Source: Ardenticatenaceae bacterium
Lineage (GTDB): Bacteria > Chloroflexota > Anaerolineae > Promineifilales > Promineifilaceae
DNA length: 64,000 nt
Direction of reading: 5' to 3'
NCBI GenBank assembly: GCA_020634235.1
Contig: JACKCB010000001.1
Location: forward strand, 1,550,001 to 1,614,000
The notes under the pieces are model-generated. The model saw only the letters and a list, made by a program, of their open reading frames with translations, was not told the DNA's origin and made no database searches. Within the stretch, counting starts at the first letter, position 1. Each line of letters starts with the position of its first letter. Positions 1 through 8,839 of this stretch are shown here, piece by piece. Position numbers and translations under genes: made by a program.

Positions 1-252
1 GGCGGACAGGCCGTAAAAGGGCCGGCGGCCAAAATGATGGCCGAAATGGGCCTGCCGGTCAGCGCCGCCGCCGTGGCCGACTATTACAATGATCTCATTG
101 ACGTTTTTGTTTATGACGCACAAGATAGAGAGACATTCCAGACGGATGAGCGCCCGGCCCTTTGCACAGATACCTGGATGACCACGCCGGCGCAGCGCCG
201 CCGCCTGGCAGAAGCGATTTTGTCCTACACAATGGAGTTGACCAACCAATGA
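1..252 (+). CDS. cofD: CofD, 2-phospho-L-lactate transferase (C-terminal part, cut by window edge)
   Basis: The frame is open from base 1, so only the last 83 residues are seen. CofD joins the phospholactate (or phosphoenolpyruvate) moiety to the deazaflavin Fo in coenzyme F420 synthesis. The visible GGQAVKGPAAKMM stretch and the following conserved tail ending near FVYDAQD match the CofD C-terminus. The internal ATG at 34 is not the real start. The stop overlaps the next gene's ATG (ATGA at 249-252), which implies translational coupling with cofC. Identification rests on the C-terminal motif together with the cofC neighbour. Confidence 0.85.
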   Translation, partial: GGQAVKGPAAKMMAEMGLPVSAAAVADYYNDLIDVFVYDAQDRETFQTDERPALCTDTWMTTPAQRRRLAEAILSYTMELTNQ

Positions 253-932
253 CCACCTGGGCGATTGTACCAGTAAAGCCATTGCGAGACGGTAAGAGCC
301 GGCTGGCCCACATCCTTTCCGCCGATGAGCGGGCCCAACTAACCACCTACATGCTGCAGCGCACGCTGGATATCCTGAACAGCGTGAGCAGCATCTACCG
401 GACCCTGGTTATCAGCCGTGACCCGGCCGTGCTAAAACTGGCCCGCCAACGGAACGCCTATACCTTTGGCGAGGGGGACAAGCTGGGGCTAAATATGGCC
501 CTCACCCGCGCAGCGCACATCGTCGCCGCGCAAAAAGCGGCCGGCGTACTCATTCTGCCGGCCGATCTGCCGCTCATCACCTCCGGCGACATCGACGTGA
601 TGCTGGCCGGCGTTTCACCGCTGCGCAGCAGCCCGCAAGTCAATGGCACCAACGGCCGGATGATGGAACGAGCCGTGGCCATCTGCCCAGACCGGACGAA
701 CGACGGCACCAATGCCCTCTACATCAGCCCCCCACTGGGCTTTACCTTCCACTATGGGGTGCAAAGCTTCCAGAACCATCTGGATGAGGCAGAACGCTTG
801 GGGATTCAGGGCCGCATTGTCCATGCGCCAGGGCTGAAATTTGACCTGGACACGGAAGAAGATTGGCACAAGTTCCTGGCCCTGAACGGCAACCGGGATA
901 TTTTTGCAGCCCAGGCCGCGCCCAAAGTGTAA
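249..932 (+). CDS. cofC: CofC, 2-phospho-L-lactate (or PEP) guanylyltransferase
   Basis: This 227-residue protein starts at the ATG overlapping the cofD stop. An upstream in-frame start at 162 would lie inside cofD and is not needed. The N-terminus TTWAIVPVKPLRDGKSRLA is the CofC signature. ILPADLPLITSGDI, around residue 95 to 110, carries the Asp pair that binds metal and nucleotide in this MobA-like Rossmann fold. LDTEEDW near the end is also typical. The protein activates phospholactate or phosphoenolpyruvate with GTP and supplies the substrate for CofD. The pair shows that the organism makes F420. Guanylyl specificity is from the family. Confidence 0.9.
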   Translation: MTTWAIVPVKPLRDGKSRLAHILSADERAQLTTYMLQRTLDILNSVSSIYRTLVISRDPAVLKLARQRNAYTFGEGDKLGLNMALTRAAHIVAAQKAAGVLILPADLPLITSGDIDVMLAGVSPLRSSPQVNGTNGRMMERAVAICPDRTNDGTNALYISPPLGFTFHYGVQSFQNHLDEAERLGIQGRIVHAPGLKFDLDTEEDWHKFLALNGNRDIFAAQAAPKV

Positions 933-974
933 GTCGCCGCGCTGGCTGTTCCGTTTGGCTTGTTACAAGATAGA

Positions 975-1014
975 AGACCTGGCAGGTTAGTCCCACCGGC
1001 CAGGTCTGTGTTTT
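975..1014 (+). terminator. Probable intrinsic terminator after cofDC
   Basis: A 9-bp perfect stem (AGACCTGGC at 975-983, GCCAGGTCT at 999-1007) with a 15-base loop is followed by TGTGTTTT. The loop is long and the T tract is interrupted, so efficiency is uncertain. Confidence 0.5.
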
Positions 1015-1130
1015 CTCCGCGACAAACCGGCCACCCGGCCGGGTCCCCACCCCGCACCAAACAGGACTGATGGATTAGTGAAGATTGCGAGAATCTGCCC
1101 GGCCGGGGCCGGATTTGCGCCCCGCTATTG

Positions 1131-1136
1131 TATAAT
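1131..1136 (+). promoter_or_regulatory. -10 element of the thioesterase/histidine kinase promoter
   Basis: A perfect TATAAT sits about 37 bases before the ATG at 1173. I see no convincing -35 box at 16 to 18 bp, where an iterated palindrome copy occupies the DNA just upstream. Confidence 0.5.
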
Positions 1137-1172
1137 TAACCCGGCCAGACAAACAAAACACAGGATGCCGGC

Positions 1173-1664
1173 ATGAGTAACCAGCACAGCCCAAACCAAA
1201 ACAACCGCTACCGCCAACCCAATTCCGACCACTGCTTCGTCTGTGGCCGGCTGAACCCGCACGGCCTGTACATGACCTTCTTCGACAACGGCCAGGATGA
1301 AGTGTATGCCGACTACACCGTGCCCGCCCCATACCAGGGCTATCCCGGCGTGGTGCACGGCGGCATTGTGGCCGCCATGCTGGATGAAGTGGTCGGTCGC
1401 GTAGCCATGATTGGCGACCACCATCACTTCATGATGTCGGTGCGGCTGGCAGTGAAGTACCGGCAGCCAGTCCCCACGGAGACCCCGCTCCAGGTAGTAG
1501 GGCGAGTGGTGCGGCTGCGCGGCCGCCTGGGGCGCGCCGTCGGCGAGATTTCTCTGGCCAGTGGCCCCCTGCTGGCCGAAGCCGAACTAACCCTGGCCGA
1601 CGTCCCGGCCGGGATGCTGGCCAACGTCAATCTCCACGCCCTTGGCTGGCGGCTGGACCCCTAA
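1173..1664 (+). CDS. Hotdog-fold thioesterase, PaaI/4HBT family
   Basis: This 163-residue protein has the hotdog core HGGIVAAMLDEVVGRVA at about residues 63 to 80. The HGG followed by a helix with Asp-Glu is the 4HBT active-site helix. The N-terminus has HCFVCGRLNPHGL, a Cys pair common in PaaI-like thioesterases of this subgroup. Such enzymes hydrolyse acyl-CoA thioesters in the cytosol; the acyl group cannot be told from sequence. An AGGATG ribosome site precedes the ATG. The next gene begins 16 bases after the stop, so the two are probably co-transcribed, although no functional link is obvious. Confidence 0.8.
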   Translation: MSNQHSPNQNNRYRQPNSDHCFVCGRLNPHGLYMTFFDNGQDEVYADYTVPAPYQGYPGVVHGGIVAAMLDEVVGRVAMIGDHHHFMMSVRLAVKYRQPVPTETPLQVVGRVVRLRGRLGRAVGEISLASGPLLAEAELTLADVPAGMLANVNLHALGWRLDP

Positions 1665-1680
1665 ACCCGTAACATCACCC

Positions 1681-3057
1681 ATGCAAGCCTATACGCGTGA
1701 ACGACGCCTCGACTCAATCCTGACCGTCATCCCCATCGTCGCCATCGTCACAGTTCTGGTGGGCCTGTTCGGGCTGGCCTTCTTTTCCGACCAGGATTAC
1801 GGGCAGCATCTCAGCCTGTGGTTGGTCGTCATCGGTTCCCCCCTCGCCGCCTACGCCACCCGCCGCCTCATCCAGCGCGACCGGCAAGAGCTGGGTGGCT
1901 GGGTCTTCACCATTACCCACCTACTGCTGGTAACCGCCGCCTATGTCGATTTCTGGAGCCTCCACAGCCACATTCCCTACCTTTACGCCATCTTCATCAT
2001 TACCGCCAGCCTGCTCATTGGTCTGGCGGCCAGTTTCCAGACCTGGCTGTTGTCCAGCATCATGCTGCTGGCCGGTCTGCTCCTCAGCGGTGAATTCAGC
2101 TTTGCCAACCTGGGCGCTATCCTGGTCCCCATCATCATCAACCTGGGGCTGGCTGTGGTCAGCTTGTTGGCCGCCATCGACTGGCAAATGGCCCTGGAAT
2201 CGGTCACCGAACTGCGCCGCCGGGCACAAGACCGCCGCGACGAGCTGTTTGAGATTCAGGAAACGCTGAGCCTGACCAACGCCAAACTGCGCTTCGTGAA
2301 CCAGGAATTGGACCGGGCACGGCAAGAGGCGCTGCGCGAGCGAGATCTGCGCACCCGCTTCATGAACAACGTGAGCCACGAACTACGCACGCCGCTCAAT
2401 GCCGTGGTGAACTTCGCCCACATCCTGGCCATGGGCGGGCGGGGCCAGGTAACGGCAGAGCAGGGTGACTATTTGGGCCGCATCGAGCGTTCTGGCAAGC
2501 ATGTGCTGGATGTACTCAACGATCTGCTGGACATGGCCCAGATCGAATCGGGCGAGTTCAAGCTCTATCCCGCGCGCGTGAGCCTGCACCCCATTTGCGA
2601 AGATGCCATGAGCCATGTGCGCGGCCTCGTTTGGGACAAAAATGTGGAGCTGATTCGTGATTACCCCCAGGAGTGGCCGGTGATTGAGGGCGACCAGATG
2701 CGCCTGACCCAGGCGCTGATCAACCTGCTGGGCAATGCCGCCAAGTACACCGACACGGGGCACATCGCGCTGCGTGTCCGGCCGGGGCCTGTGTCTGTAG
2801 TCATTTGCATCGAAGACACCGGCGTGGGCATAGACCCGCAGCACCACGAACTGGTCTTTCAGGAGTTCCGCCAGGTGGATGAAACGGCAGCCCGGCGGCG
2901 CATGGGCACCGGGCTGGGGCTGCCCATCACCCGCCACCTGATCGCACGCCACGGGGGCACCATCGCCGTGCAGAGCGCCCTGGGTCAGGGTAGCACCTTC
3001 ACCATCACCCTGCCCATCATTCCGGAGTCGGCCCCGGCCGGGGTCACCACCGCCTGA
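1681..3057 (+). CDS. Membrane sensor histidine kinase
   Basis: A 458-residue protein read from ATG 1681. A longer TTG start at 1642 would overlap the thioesterase and is less likely. The first ~190 residues hold about six hydrophobic segments with no known extracellular domain, so the sensor is membrane-embedded. A coiled coil (about 190-235) leads to HisKA with NNVSHELRTPLNAVVNF, whose His is the phosphoacceptor. HATPase_c follows, with N-box NLLGNAAKY, G1 DTGVGI and G2 GTGLGL. The protein ends with PAG written as the iterated palindrome. A receiver-only protein follows 77 bases downstream and is the likely partner. Confidence 0.9.
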   Translation: MQAYTRERRLDSILTVIPIVAIVTVLVGLFGLAFFSDQDYGQHLSLWLVVIGSPLAAYATRRLIQRDRQELGGWVFTITHLLLVTAAYVDFWSLHSHIPYLYAIFIITASLLIGLAASFQTWLLSSIMLLAGLLLSGEFSFANLGAILVPIIINLGLAVVSLLAAIDWQMALESVTELRRRAQDRRDELFEIQETLSLTNAKLRFVNQELDRARQEALRERDLRTRFMNNVSHELRTPLNAVVNFAHILAMGGRGQVTAEQGDYLGRIERSGKHVLDVLNDLLDMAQIESGEFKLYPARVSLHPICEDAMSHVRGLVWDKNVELIRDYPQEWPVIEGDQMRLTQALINLLGNAAKYTDTGHIALRVRPGPVSVVICIEDTGVGIDPQHHELVFQEFRQVDETAARRRMGTGLGLPITRHLIARHGGTIAVQSALGQGSTFTITLPIIPESAPAGVTTA

Positions 3058-3134
3058 ACCCCGGACATTGCCACCCCATGCCCCTTTTGATACACTCTAA
3101 ACTGTCCGGCAGCAGCGCACAACAGGCACCACCC

Positions 3135-3545
3135 ATGACCATCTCGCTCCAAGACGCCTTTGTCATCATCGTTGAAGATGATCCTAACGCCCACCTCATT
3201 GCCCTGGACCTGCTGCGCCTCAGCGGCAGCCAGAACTGCTACGTGCGCCGCAGCGCGCTTGCCGCACTCAGCTACGCCGAGCGACTGCCCCGCGTAGACC
3301 TGTTCCTGGTGGACATCAACATGCCCGGCCAGAGCGGCTACGACTTCCTGCGGATGGTGCGCGAGCACGAGAAGCTGGGCGCGGCCCGCGTGGTGGCCGT
3401 CACCGCCGGAACGCTCATGGACGATGTCCAGAAGGCGCGCGAATTGGGGTTTGATGGCTTCATTGGCAAGCCGCTCAAGGCTGACCGCTTCGCCTTGCAG
3501 GTACAACAGATTCTAGACGGTGAAAGCGTATGGGATTGGCGGTAA
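3135..3545 (+). CDS. Single-domain response regulator (REC only)
   Basis: This 136-residue protein begins at ATG 3135; an in-frame ATG at 3078 would add 19 non-conserved residues. It is a bare receiver domain. The acidic pair is in VIIVEDDPNA, the phosphoacceptor Asp in LFLVDINMPGQSGYDFL, the switch Thr in VAVTAG and the Lys in FIGKPLKADR. There is no output domain, so it probably acts by protein contact or as a phosphorelay intermediate. The preceding membrane kinase is the natural partner by position. The target is unknown. Confidence 0.88.
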   Translation: MTISLQDAFVIIVEDDPNAHLIALDLLRLSGSQNCYVRRSALAALSYAERLPRVDLFLVDINMPGQSGYDFLRMVREHEKLGAARVVAVTAGTLMDDVQKARELGFDGFIGKPLKADRFALQVQQILDGESVWDWR

Positions 3546-3546
3546 C

Positions 3547-4023
3547 ATGGGAAAACAGCAACTGAACACACAACGCTGGTCAACGCGGCGGCCTGCCCGC
3601 CGCGCGTTGGGCGTCTGCGCCCTGGTCCTGCTCTGGCTGCTGCTGGCAGCCTGCCGCGGCGGGAATGAGGCAGCCACCACCTCTGCCAACATGACCGAGA
3701 TGCCAGACGCATCTTCTGACAGCTCGCCCGTCAACGCATCGGTTCGCCTGGTGTGCGACCTGAGCTGTGCCGAGCGCGGGCAGTGTGGCACCGCCGCGTC
3801 CGGCCAGGTCGTGCTGCTCAATCGCGATGCCCCGGCCGTCAGCGACCATAACGTAGCCGTGCCCGTCGATACAGTGGGGACAGTAACAGAGCTGCGGGGC
3901 GTAGAGGTCAGGGAGAATGTGTCTGGCCAGCAATTCACGGTTACCTTCTTCAAGGTCTTCATCCCGGAACGCAGTTCTGAGGCCTGGGTGCCGCAGTGGT
4001 GCGTTACAAGTGCAGGCTCCTGA
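3547..4023 (+). CDS. Cysteine-containing lipoprotein of unknown function
   Basis: ATG 3547 lies one base after the preceding stop. The 158-residue product has an Arg-rich n-region, a hydrophobic stretch and the lipobox LLAAC near residue 35, so it is a predicted lipoprotein. The mature part has four further Cys in two groups (CDLSCAERGQC and a late WC), which could form disulphides. I recognise no domain. The spacing suggests it belongs to the kinase/regulator operon, perhaps as a sensed or accessory surface protein; that is inference only. Confidence 0.65.
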   Translation: MGKQQLNTQRWSTRRPARRALGVCALVLLWLLLAACRGGNEAATTSANMTEMPDASSDSSPVNASVRLVCDLSCAERGQCGTAASGQVVLLNRDAPAVSDHNVAVPVDTVGTVTELRGVEVRENVSGQQFTVTFFKVFIPERSSEAWVPQWCVTSAGS

Positions 4024-4054
4024 GCGTTGCCAGGGCCAAGGATGGGCTAGCAGG

Positions 4055-4408
4055 ATGTTATTGGAAAAGAAGCAGCGACGAGAACTGGAAAGGCGCAAGG
4101 GCCTGGCCCGGCGCACTATTTTGCAGGTCATCTGGTTGGCAATCTCGGCCCTGGTGGCTGTGCTGCTGCTGCGGATGCTGTTTGCCCAGGGAACGCTAAC
4201 GATGAACCTGGTTTACAACAAGCTGCTGCTGCCATCCTGGGTTCCGCAGTGGGCCGCTTATGCCGGGATGGTCCTGGTTATTGTGATCGTGATGCAGTTC
4301 TTCTTCATCTTCGGCTATATGTTGGTCAGCCCGGAGGGGCGCACCCGGCCGGGAGATGCCAGCCCCTACTCCCGCGAACCCGATCCCCTGGACCAGGAAT
4401 ATCGCTGA
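4055..4408 (+). CDS. Small two-span membrane protein
   Basis: The 117-residue reading frame starts at ATG 4055, since the region further upstream overlaps the lipoprotein gene. A basic N-terminus (EKKQRRELERRKGLARR) precedes a hydrophobic segment at about 25-48, a short hydrophilic stretch (about 50-65) and a second segment at about 67-90. The tail is polar with several Pro. No family was recognised. It lies 4 bases before the nucleotidyltransferase gene, so it is probably co-transcribed with it. Confidence 0.55.
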   Translation: MLLEKKQRRELERRKGLARRTILQVIWLAISALVAVLLLRMLFAQGTLTMNLVYNKLLLPSWVPQWAAYAGMVLVIVIVMQFFFIFGYMLVSPEGRTRPGDASPYSREPDPLDQEYR

Positions 4409-4412
4409 CACA

Positions 4413-5036
4413 ATGCGCGCCCCTATCGTGGCCATTGTGCTGGCCGCCGGGCAAGGGTGGCGCATGGGACCAGGTCGCCAGCAGCTAAAACTGCTGCTGC
4501 CCTGGGGCGATACCACCATTCTGGGCCAGACCTTGCGCCACGTGCAGCGCAGTTCGTTAGACCACATCCTGGTTGTTACCGGCCATGAGGCCGCTGCCGT
4601 GGCCGCCATTGCCGCGGCCCACCAACTCCCCACAATCCACAACCCTCACTATGCCACCGGCGAAATGCTCTCCTCGCTGCAAGCGGGGCTGCGCCAGGTC
4701 GCGGACAGCTGCGCCGCGGTCCTGGTGGTTCTGGCGGACCAGCCGCTGGTGACCCCGGCGATCATCGACCAACTGCTGGCCGCCTACCGGCAAGGCCCGG
4801 CCGGGATCGTCGCCCCTATTTACCAGGGACGGCGGGGCAACCCGGTGCTGTTTGACCGGCGCCATTTCGCCGGATTGCTGGCCCTCCCGGCCGGGGCCGC
4901 CCCGCGCGATCTGCTGCAGAAACACCCGGCCGATATGCAACTGGTAGCCGTGGACAGCGACGCTATCCTGGCCGACATCGACCGGCCGGAGGATTACGAA
5001 CGCCTCCGGCCGGGCCATACTCCCGCTTATGAGTGA
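4413..5036 (+). CDS. MobA/MocA-like NTP transferase (possible molybdenum cofactor cytidylyltransferase)
   Basis: A 207-residue protein from ATG 4413. The N-terminus IVAIVLAAGQGWRMG followed by QLKLLLPWGD is the nucleotide-binding signature of the NTP_transf_3 family. VLADQPLVTP at about residue 100 carries the metal-binding Asp. This arrangement is closest to MocA-type enzymes that transfer CMP or GMP to molybdopterin. No xanthine dehydrogenase or Mo-cofactor genes are visible, so the substrate is unproved. The stop overlaps the next gene's start by 8 bases. Confidence 0.7.
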   Translation: MRAPIVAIVLAAGQGWRMGPGRQQLKLLLPWGDTTILGQTLRHVQRSSLDHILVVTGHEAAAVAAIAAAHQLPTIHNPHYATGEMLSSLQAGLRQVADSCAAVLVVLADQPLVTPAIIDQLLAAYRQGPAGIVAPIYQGRRGNPVLFDRRHFAGLLALPAGAAPRDLLQKHPADMQLVAVDSDAILADIDRPEDYERLRPGHTPAYE

Positions 5037-5568
5037 ACCGCCCAACGACCAGGAGTGGCCAGTAGAGATCATCCGCAGCGACCGGCGGCGGAAGAGTGTC
5101 AGCGCCAGATTGGTGGGGGGGAAGCTGGTGGTCCGCGCCCCGGCCGGGATGAGCGATGCCGACCTGGCCCCCATCATTGCCAACCTCCGCCAGCGGCTGG
5201 CCAGACGTACCCGGCCGGTGCCCCAATCCGACGAAACGCTGCAAACCCGGACCCAGGAACTAAACCGGCAGTACTTCAACGGCCGGCTGCATTGGCGTTC
5301 CATTCGCTACGTCACCAACCAACAGAAGCGTTTTGGCAGTTGCACGCCGGCCACCGGCACCATCCGCATCAGCCACCGGCTGGCGGCGATGCCGGCCTGG
5401 GTGCGCGATTACGTCATCATCCACGAGCTGGCCCACCTGGAGCAGGCTAACCACGGCCCCCGTTTCTGGGCGCTGGTCAATCGCTACCCCCTGGCCGAAC
5501 GGGCGCGCGGCTACCTTATGGCCAGCGGCCTGGAGCAAGAAGACGGCGAGGCTGTCGACTGGGAGTAG
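5029..5568 (+). CDS. YgjP-like metallopeptidase-domain protein (DUF45)
   Basis: A 179-residue protein with the conserved RSDRRRKSVSARL start, a QQKRFGSC segment (usual form: W.SC) and the zinc motif VIIHELAHLEQANHGPRFW at about residues 126-145. The HExxH-like HELAH and the later His are the metal ligands of the WLM/YgjP group. Members are small cytosolic zinc proteins often found near restriction or repair genes. Their physiological substrate is unclear. The start overlaps the preceding gene by 8 bases, which suggests coupled translation. Confidence 0.82.
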   Translation: MSEPPNDQEWPVEIIRSDRRRKSVSARLVGGKLVVRAPAGMSDADLAPIIANLRQRLARRTRPVPQSDETLQTRTQELNRQYFNGRLHWRSIRYVTNQQKRFGSCTPATGTIRISHRLAAMPAWVRDYVIIHELAHLEQANHGPRFWALVNRYPLAERARGYLMASGLEQEDGEAVDWE

Positions 5569-5623
5569 CCGTGGACAGAACGGCCGGCCGGAAGCGCTGC
5601 CGTATCCCTGCTTCGCCAATCTG

Positions 5624-8600
5624 CTAGGCCAGCAGCGGGCGCAGGAAGCGCCCGGTGTAGCTCCGCTCGCAGGCGGCCAGTTGCTCCGGCGGTCCCTGGG
5701 CCACAATCTCTCCGCCGCGGTCGCCGCCCTCCGGCCCCAGGTCCAGCAGCCAGTCGGCCGTCTTTAGCACGTCCAGGTTGTGCTCAATGACAATGACCGT
5801 GTTGCCAGCATCCACCAGGCGATGCAGCACGTCTAGCAGGTGCTGGATGTCGGCGAAGTGCAGCCCGGTTGTCGGCTCATCCAGGATGTAGATGGTCCGG
5901 CCGGTGGCTGCGCGGCTCAGCTCTTTGGCCAGCTTCACCCGCTGCGCCTCGCCGCCGCTCAGGGTCAGGGCGCTTTGCCCTAGCTTGATGTAGTCCAGCC
6001 CCACATCGTGCAATGTTTGCAGGATGCGGGCAATCTTCGGGTGGTTGGCAAACAGCGCCAACGCCTCTTGCACATCCATGTCCAGCACCTGGGCGATGTT
6101 GTACCCCTTGTAACTGATCTCCAGCGTGGCCCGGTTGAAGCGATGGCCACCGCACGCCTTGCACTCCACCCACACATCAGGCAGGAAGTGCATCTCCACT
6201 TTCTTCTGGCCGTAGCCGGCACACTCCTCGCAGCGACCCCCTTTGGTGTTGAAACTGAACCGGCCGGGTTTGTACCCGCGCGCTCTGGCTTCTGGCGTAC
6301 TGGCAAACACCTGGCGAATCTCGTTGAACACTTGCACGTAGGTGGCCGGGTTGGAGCGCGGTGTGCGGCCAATGGGGTCCTGGGTAATGTGAATGACTTT
6401 GTCCACCTGCTCCAGCCCTTCGATGGCCTCGTAGGGGCCGGGGCTGCTCTGTGCGCCATGCAGGGTGCGGGCCAGAGCTGGGTGCAGCGTCTTGCTGACC
6501 AGGCTGCTCTTGCCGCTGCCGCTGACGCCGCTGACGCAGGTCAGCGTGCCCAGTGGGAAGCGGGCTTCTATGTTTTGCAGGTTGTGCAGCCGCGCGCCGC
6601 GGATGGTGAGCCAGCCTTGTGGGGCACGCCGCTGTCGCCCGTTGGGAGCTGTTACCATGAGATTGCCGCTCAGGTACCGGCCGGTGAGCGAACGAGGGTC
6701 AGCCATAACCGCGGCCGGTGGCCCGCCCGACACCAGGTCACCACCCAGAACGCCGGGTCCTGGTCCCAGGTCCAGCAGCCAGTCGGCGGCCAGCATGGTA
6801 TCGGCATCGTGCTCAATGACGACGACCGTGTTGCCCAGGTCGCGCAGCCGCAGGAGGGTGTCTAGCAGGGCGCGGTGGTCGCGCGGGTGCAGGCCGATGC
6901 TTGGCTCGTCCAGGATGTAGAGGACGCCCACCAGGCCGCAGCCAAGCTGGCTGGCCAGGCGGATGCGCTGCGATTCGCCGCCGGAGAGCGTGGGGGCGGC
7001 GCGGTCCAGGGTGAGGTAGTGCAGGCCAACGTTGAGCATGAATTGCAGCCGCTCTTGAATCTCTTTGATCAACTCGGTGGCGATGGTGAGCTGCTCGTCG
7101 TCGAGTTGGCCAGCCAGAGCGGCCATCCAGCGGTGGGCTTCGCTGATGCTGTAGCTGGTGATCTCTGGCAGGCGCCGGCCACCCAGGGTGACGAAGCGGC
7201 CTTCGGCACACAGCCGTTCGCCCTGGCAGGTGGGGCACGGGAGGTGGTTCATGAACTGGGCGTAGTAACGGCGTGATCCTTCCGACTTGGTCTGGCGGAA
7301 GAGGCGGTTGATGTGGTAGATGATGCCTCTGGTCTGGCGGACGGATTCGCCTTTGAAGCTGCCGTCGCCGGATTCATAGGTGAAGCTGATGGTTTCGTCG
7401 CCGGAGCCGTAGAGCAGGGCGTGGCGGAAGCGTTCGGGCAGTTCGTTCCAGGGCAGGGCCAGATCGGCGCCATAATGGTTGGCCACGGCGTGTACGGCGC
7501 TGACTTGCCAGCGGCTGTCTTTTTTGCGCAGTTCGCCGTACCAGGGGGAGGCACCGTCGAGCAGGGAGAGGTGGGGCTGGGTGACGACGCGCTGGGGATC
7601 GACCTGCATCTGGACGCCTAATCCCTGGCAGTCGGGGCACATCCCGGCCGGGGCGTTGAAGCTGAACATTTGCGGCGTGAGGGGGGCAAAGCTGAGGTCG
7701 CAGTGGGGGCAGGCGTTGTGTTCGCTGAGCATGAGCTGCTGGTCGCCCAGGTCTACGGTGAGTACGCCCTGCCCGGCGTGCAGGCTGGTCTCCACGGAGT
7801 CGGTGAGGCGCTGGCGGAATTCTGTGGTTTGGGGGGTGTGGCCGTTGCTCCCGGCCGGGACCTGCAAGCGATCTACCACCAGGGCGATGGTGTGTGGCCT
7901 GGTCTTGGCCAGGGCGGGGGGCCTGGTGCCCAGTTCCACCAGTTGGCCATCGATCAGGGCGCGGGTGAAGCCATCGCGCCGTGCCTGCTGCAGCAGATCG
8001 GCGTGGGTGCCTTTGCGGTTGCGCACCAGCGGGGCCAGCAGTTGGAAGCGGGTGCCGGGGGGCAGAGCTGCCAGTTGGGCGGTGATCTGCTGGGCGGTTT
8101 GGGGCTGGACGCCGCGGCCACACTGCGGGCAGTGGGGGGTGCCCACGCGGGCATAGAGCACGCGCAGGTAATCCATCACTTCGGTGACGGTGCCGACGGT
8201 GGAGCGGGGGTTTTTGCTGACGGTCTTTTGCTCGATGGCGATGGCCGGGCTGAGGCCGGTGATCTGGTCGACGCGGGGTTTTTCCATCTGGCCCAGGAAC
8301 TGGCGGGCGTAGGCGGAGAGGCTTTCGACGTAGCGGCGCTGACCTTCGGCGTAGAGGGTGTCGAAGGCCAGGGAGGATTTGCCGCTGCCGCTGACGCCGG
8401 TGATGACGACGAATTTGTGGCGGGGGATGGTGACGGTGATGCCTTTGAGGTTGTGCTGGCGCGCGCCGCGGATGACGATGTCGCCTAACCCGGCCGGGGT
8501 GTCGTTTTCGGCCAGGGGTTCGGGCAGCCCGGCCGGGCTTTGGTAAGGGGTGTAGGCGGGTTTCTGGCGGCGGGTGGCCAATGTTTCGGCGGCGCTGGGG

Positions 8601-8668
8601 GTGATCCCGGCCGGGTCGGTCATGATGCTGTGGCGGGCGTAGTAAGCCAGCGTTTCTTGGTGGGACAT
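5624..8668 (-). CDS. uvrA: UvrA paralog, excinuclease ABC subunit A
   Basis: A 1014-residue duplicated ABC ATPase of nucleotide-excision repair; UvrA scans DNA for bulky lesions and loads UvrB. An unusual Pro/Ala-rich extension of about 60 residues precedes the usual start. Walker A GVSGSGKSS is near residue 91. The UvrB-binding domain and the first zinc site (CPHC...CPDC) are present, as is the second (CEEC...CKACGGHRF). Two LSGGE signatures and two Walker B motifs (ILDEPS, ILDEPT) follow. It differs from the second UvrA at 53.2 kb in sequence and extension. An AGGAGACC ribosome site supports the start. The promoter at 8727-8749 looks damage-inducible. Not the short class II UvrA, because the UvrB-binding domain is retained. 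Confidence 0.92.
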   Translation of the reverse strand: MSHQETLAYYARHSIMTDPAGITPSAAETLATRRQKPAYTPYQSPAGLPEPLAENDTPAGLGDIVIRGARQHNLKGITVTIPRHKFVVITGVSGSGKSSLAFDTLYAEGQRRYVESLSAYARQFLGQMEKPRVDQITGLSPAIAIEQKTVSKNPRSTVGTVTEVMDYLRVLYARVGTPHCPQCGRGVQPQTAQQITAQLAALPPGTRFQLLAPLVRNRKGTHADLLQQARRDGFTRALIDGQLVELGTRPPALAKTRPHTIALVVDRLQVPAGSNGHTPQTTEFRQRLTDSVETSLHAGQGVLTVDLGDQQLMLSEHNACPHCDLSFAPLTPQMFSFNAPAGMCPDCQGLGVQMQVDPQRVVTQPHLSLLDGASPWYGELRKKDSRWQVSAVHAVANHYGADLALPWNELPERFRHALLYGSGDETISFTYESGDGSFKGESVRQTRGIIYHINRLFRQTKSEGSRRYYAQFMNHLPCPTCQGERLCAEGRFVTLGGRRLPEITSYSISEAHRWMAALAGQLDDEQLTIATELIKEIQERLQFMLNVGLHYLTLDRAAPTLSGGESQRIRLASQLGCGLVGVLYILDEPSIGLHPRDHRALLDTLLRLRDLGNTVVVIEHDADTMLAADWLLDLGPGPGVLGGDLVSGGPPAAVMADPRSLTGRYLSGNLMVTAPNGRQRRAPQGWLTIRGARLHNLQNIEARFPLGTLTCVSGVSGSGKSSLVSKTLHPALARTLHGAQSSPGPYEAIEGLEQVDKVIHITQDPIGRTPRSNPATYVQVFNEIRQVFASTPEARARGYKPGRFSFNTKGGRCEECAGYGQKKVEMHFLPDVWVECKACGGHRFNRATLEISYKGYNIAQVLDMDVQEALALFANHPKIARILQTLHDVGLDYIKLGQSALTLSGGEAQRVKLAKELSRAATGRTIYILDEPTTGLHFADIQHLLDVLHRLVDAGNTVIVIEHNLDVLKTADWLLDLGPEGGDRGGEIVAQGPPEQLAACERSYTGRFLRPLLA

Positions 8669-8726
8669 GCGGTCTCCTGCGGTTGTTTTGCCTTTGGCGG
8701 CGTGTCTGGATGGCGGTCAGTCTGCT

Positions 8727-8749
8727 ATGTTAACAGGTAAACCTGACAA
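8727..8749 (-). promoter_or_regulatory. RecA-NDp-like promoter of the UvrA paralog, with palindromic -35 region
   Basis: On the minus strand TTGTCAGGT (8749-8741), 8 bases, then TAACAT (8732-8727) fit the pattern TTGTCRGTG-N8-TANNNT of LexA-independent DNA-damage promoters known from mycobacteria. The first box is one half of a 17-bp perfect palindrome, CTGACAAG-G-CTTGTCAG at 8743-8759. The start codon is 59 bases beyond the TAACAT box. Same layout as before uvrB. Confidence 0.6.
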
Positions 8750-8839
8750 GGCTTGTCAGAAATGATCGGCCGGGCGGCGTGCCGGGGCAGAAATTGGGCT
8801 AGAGCGGCGCCGGCAATATCCTGGCCCCTGTTCTGGCGG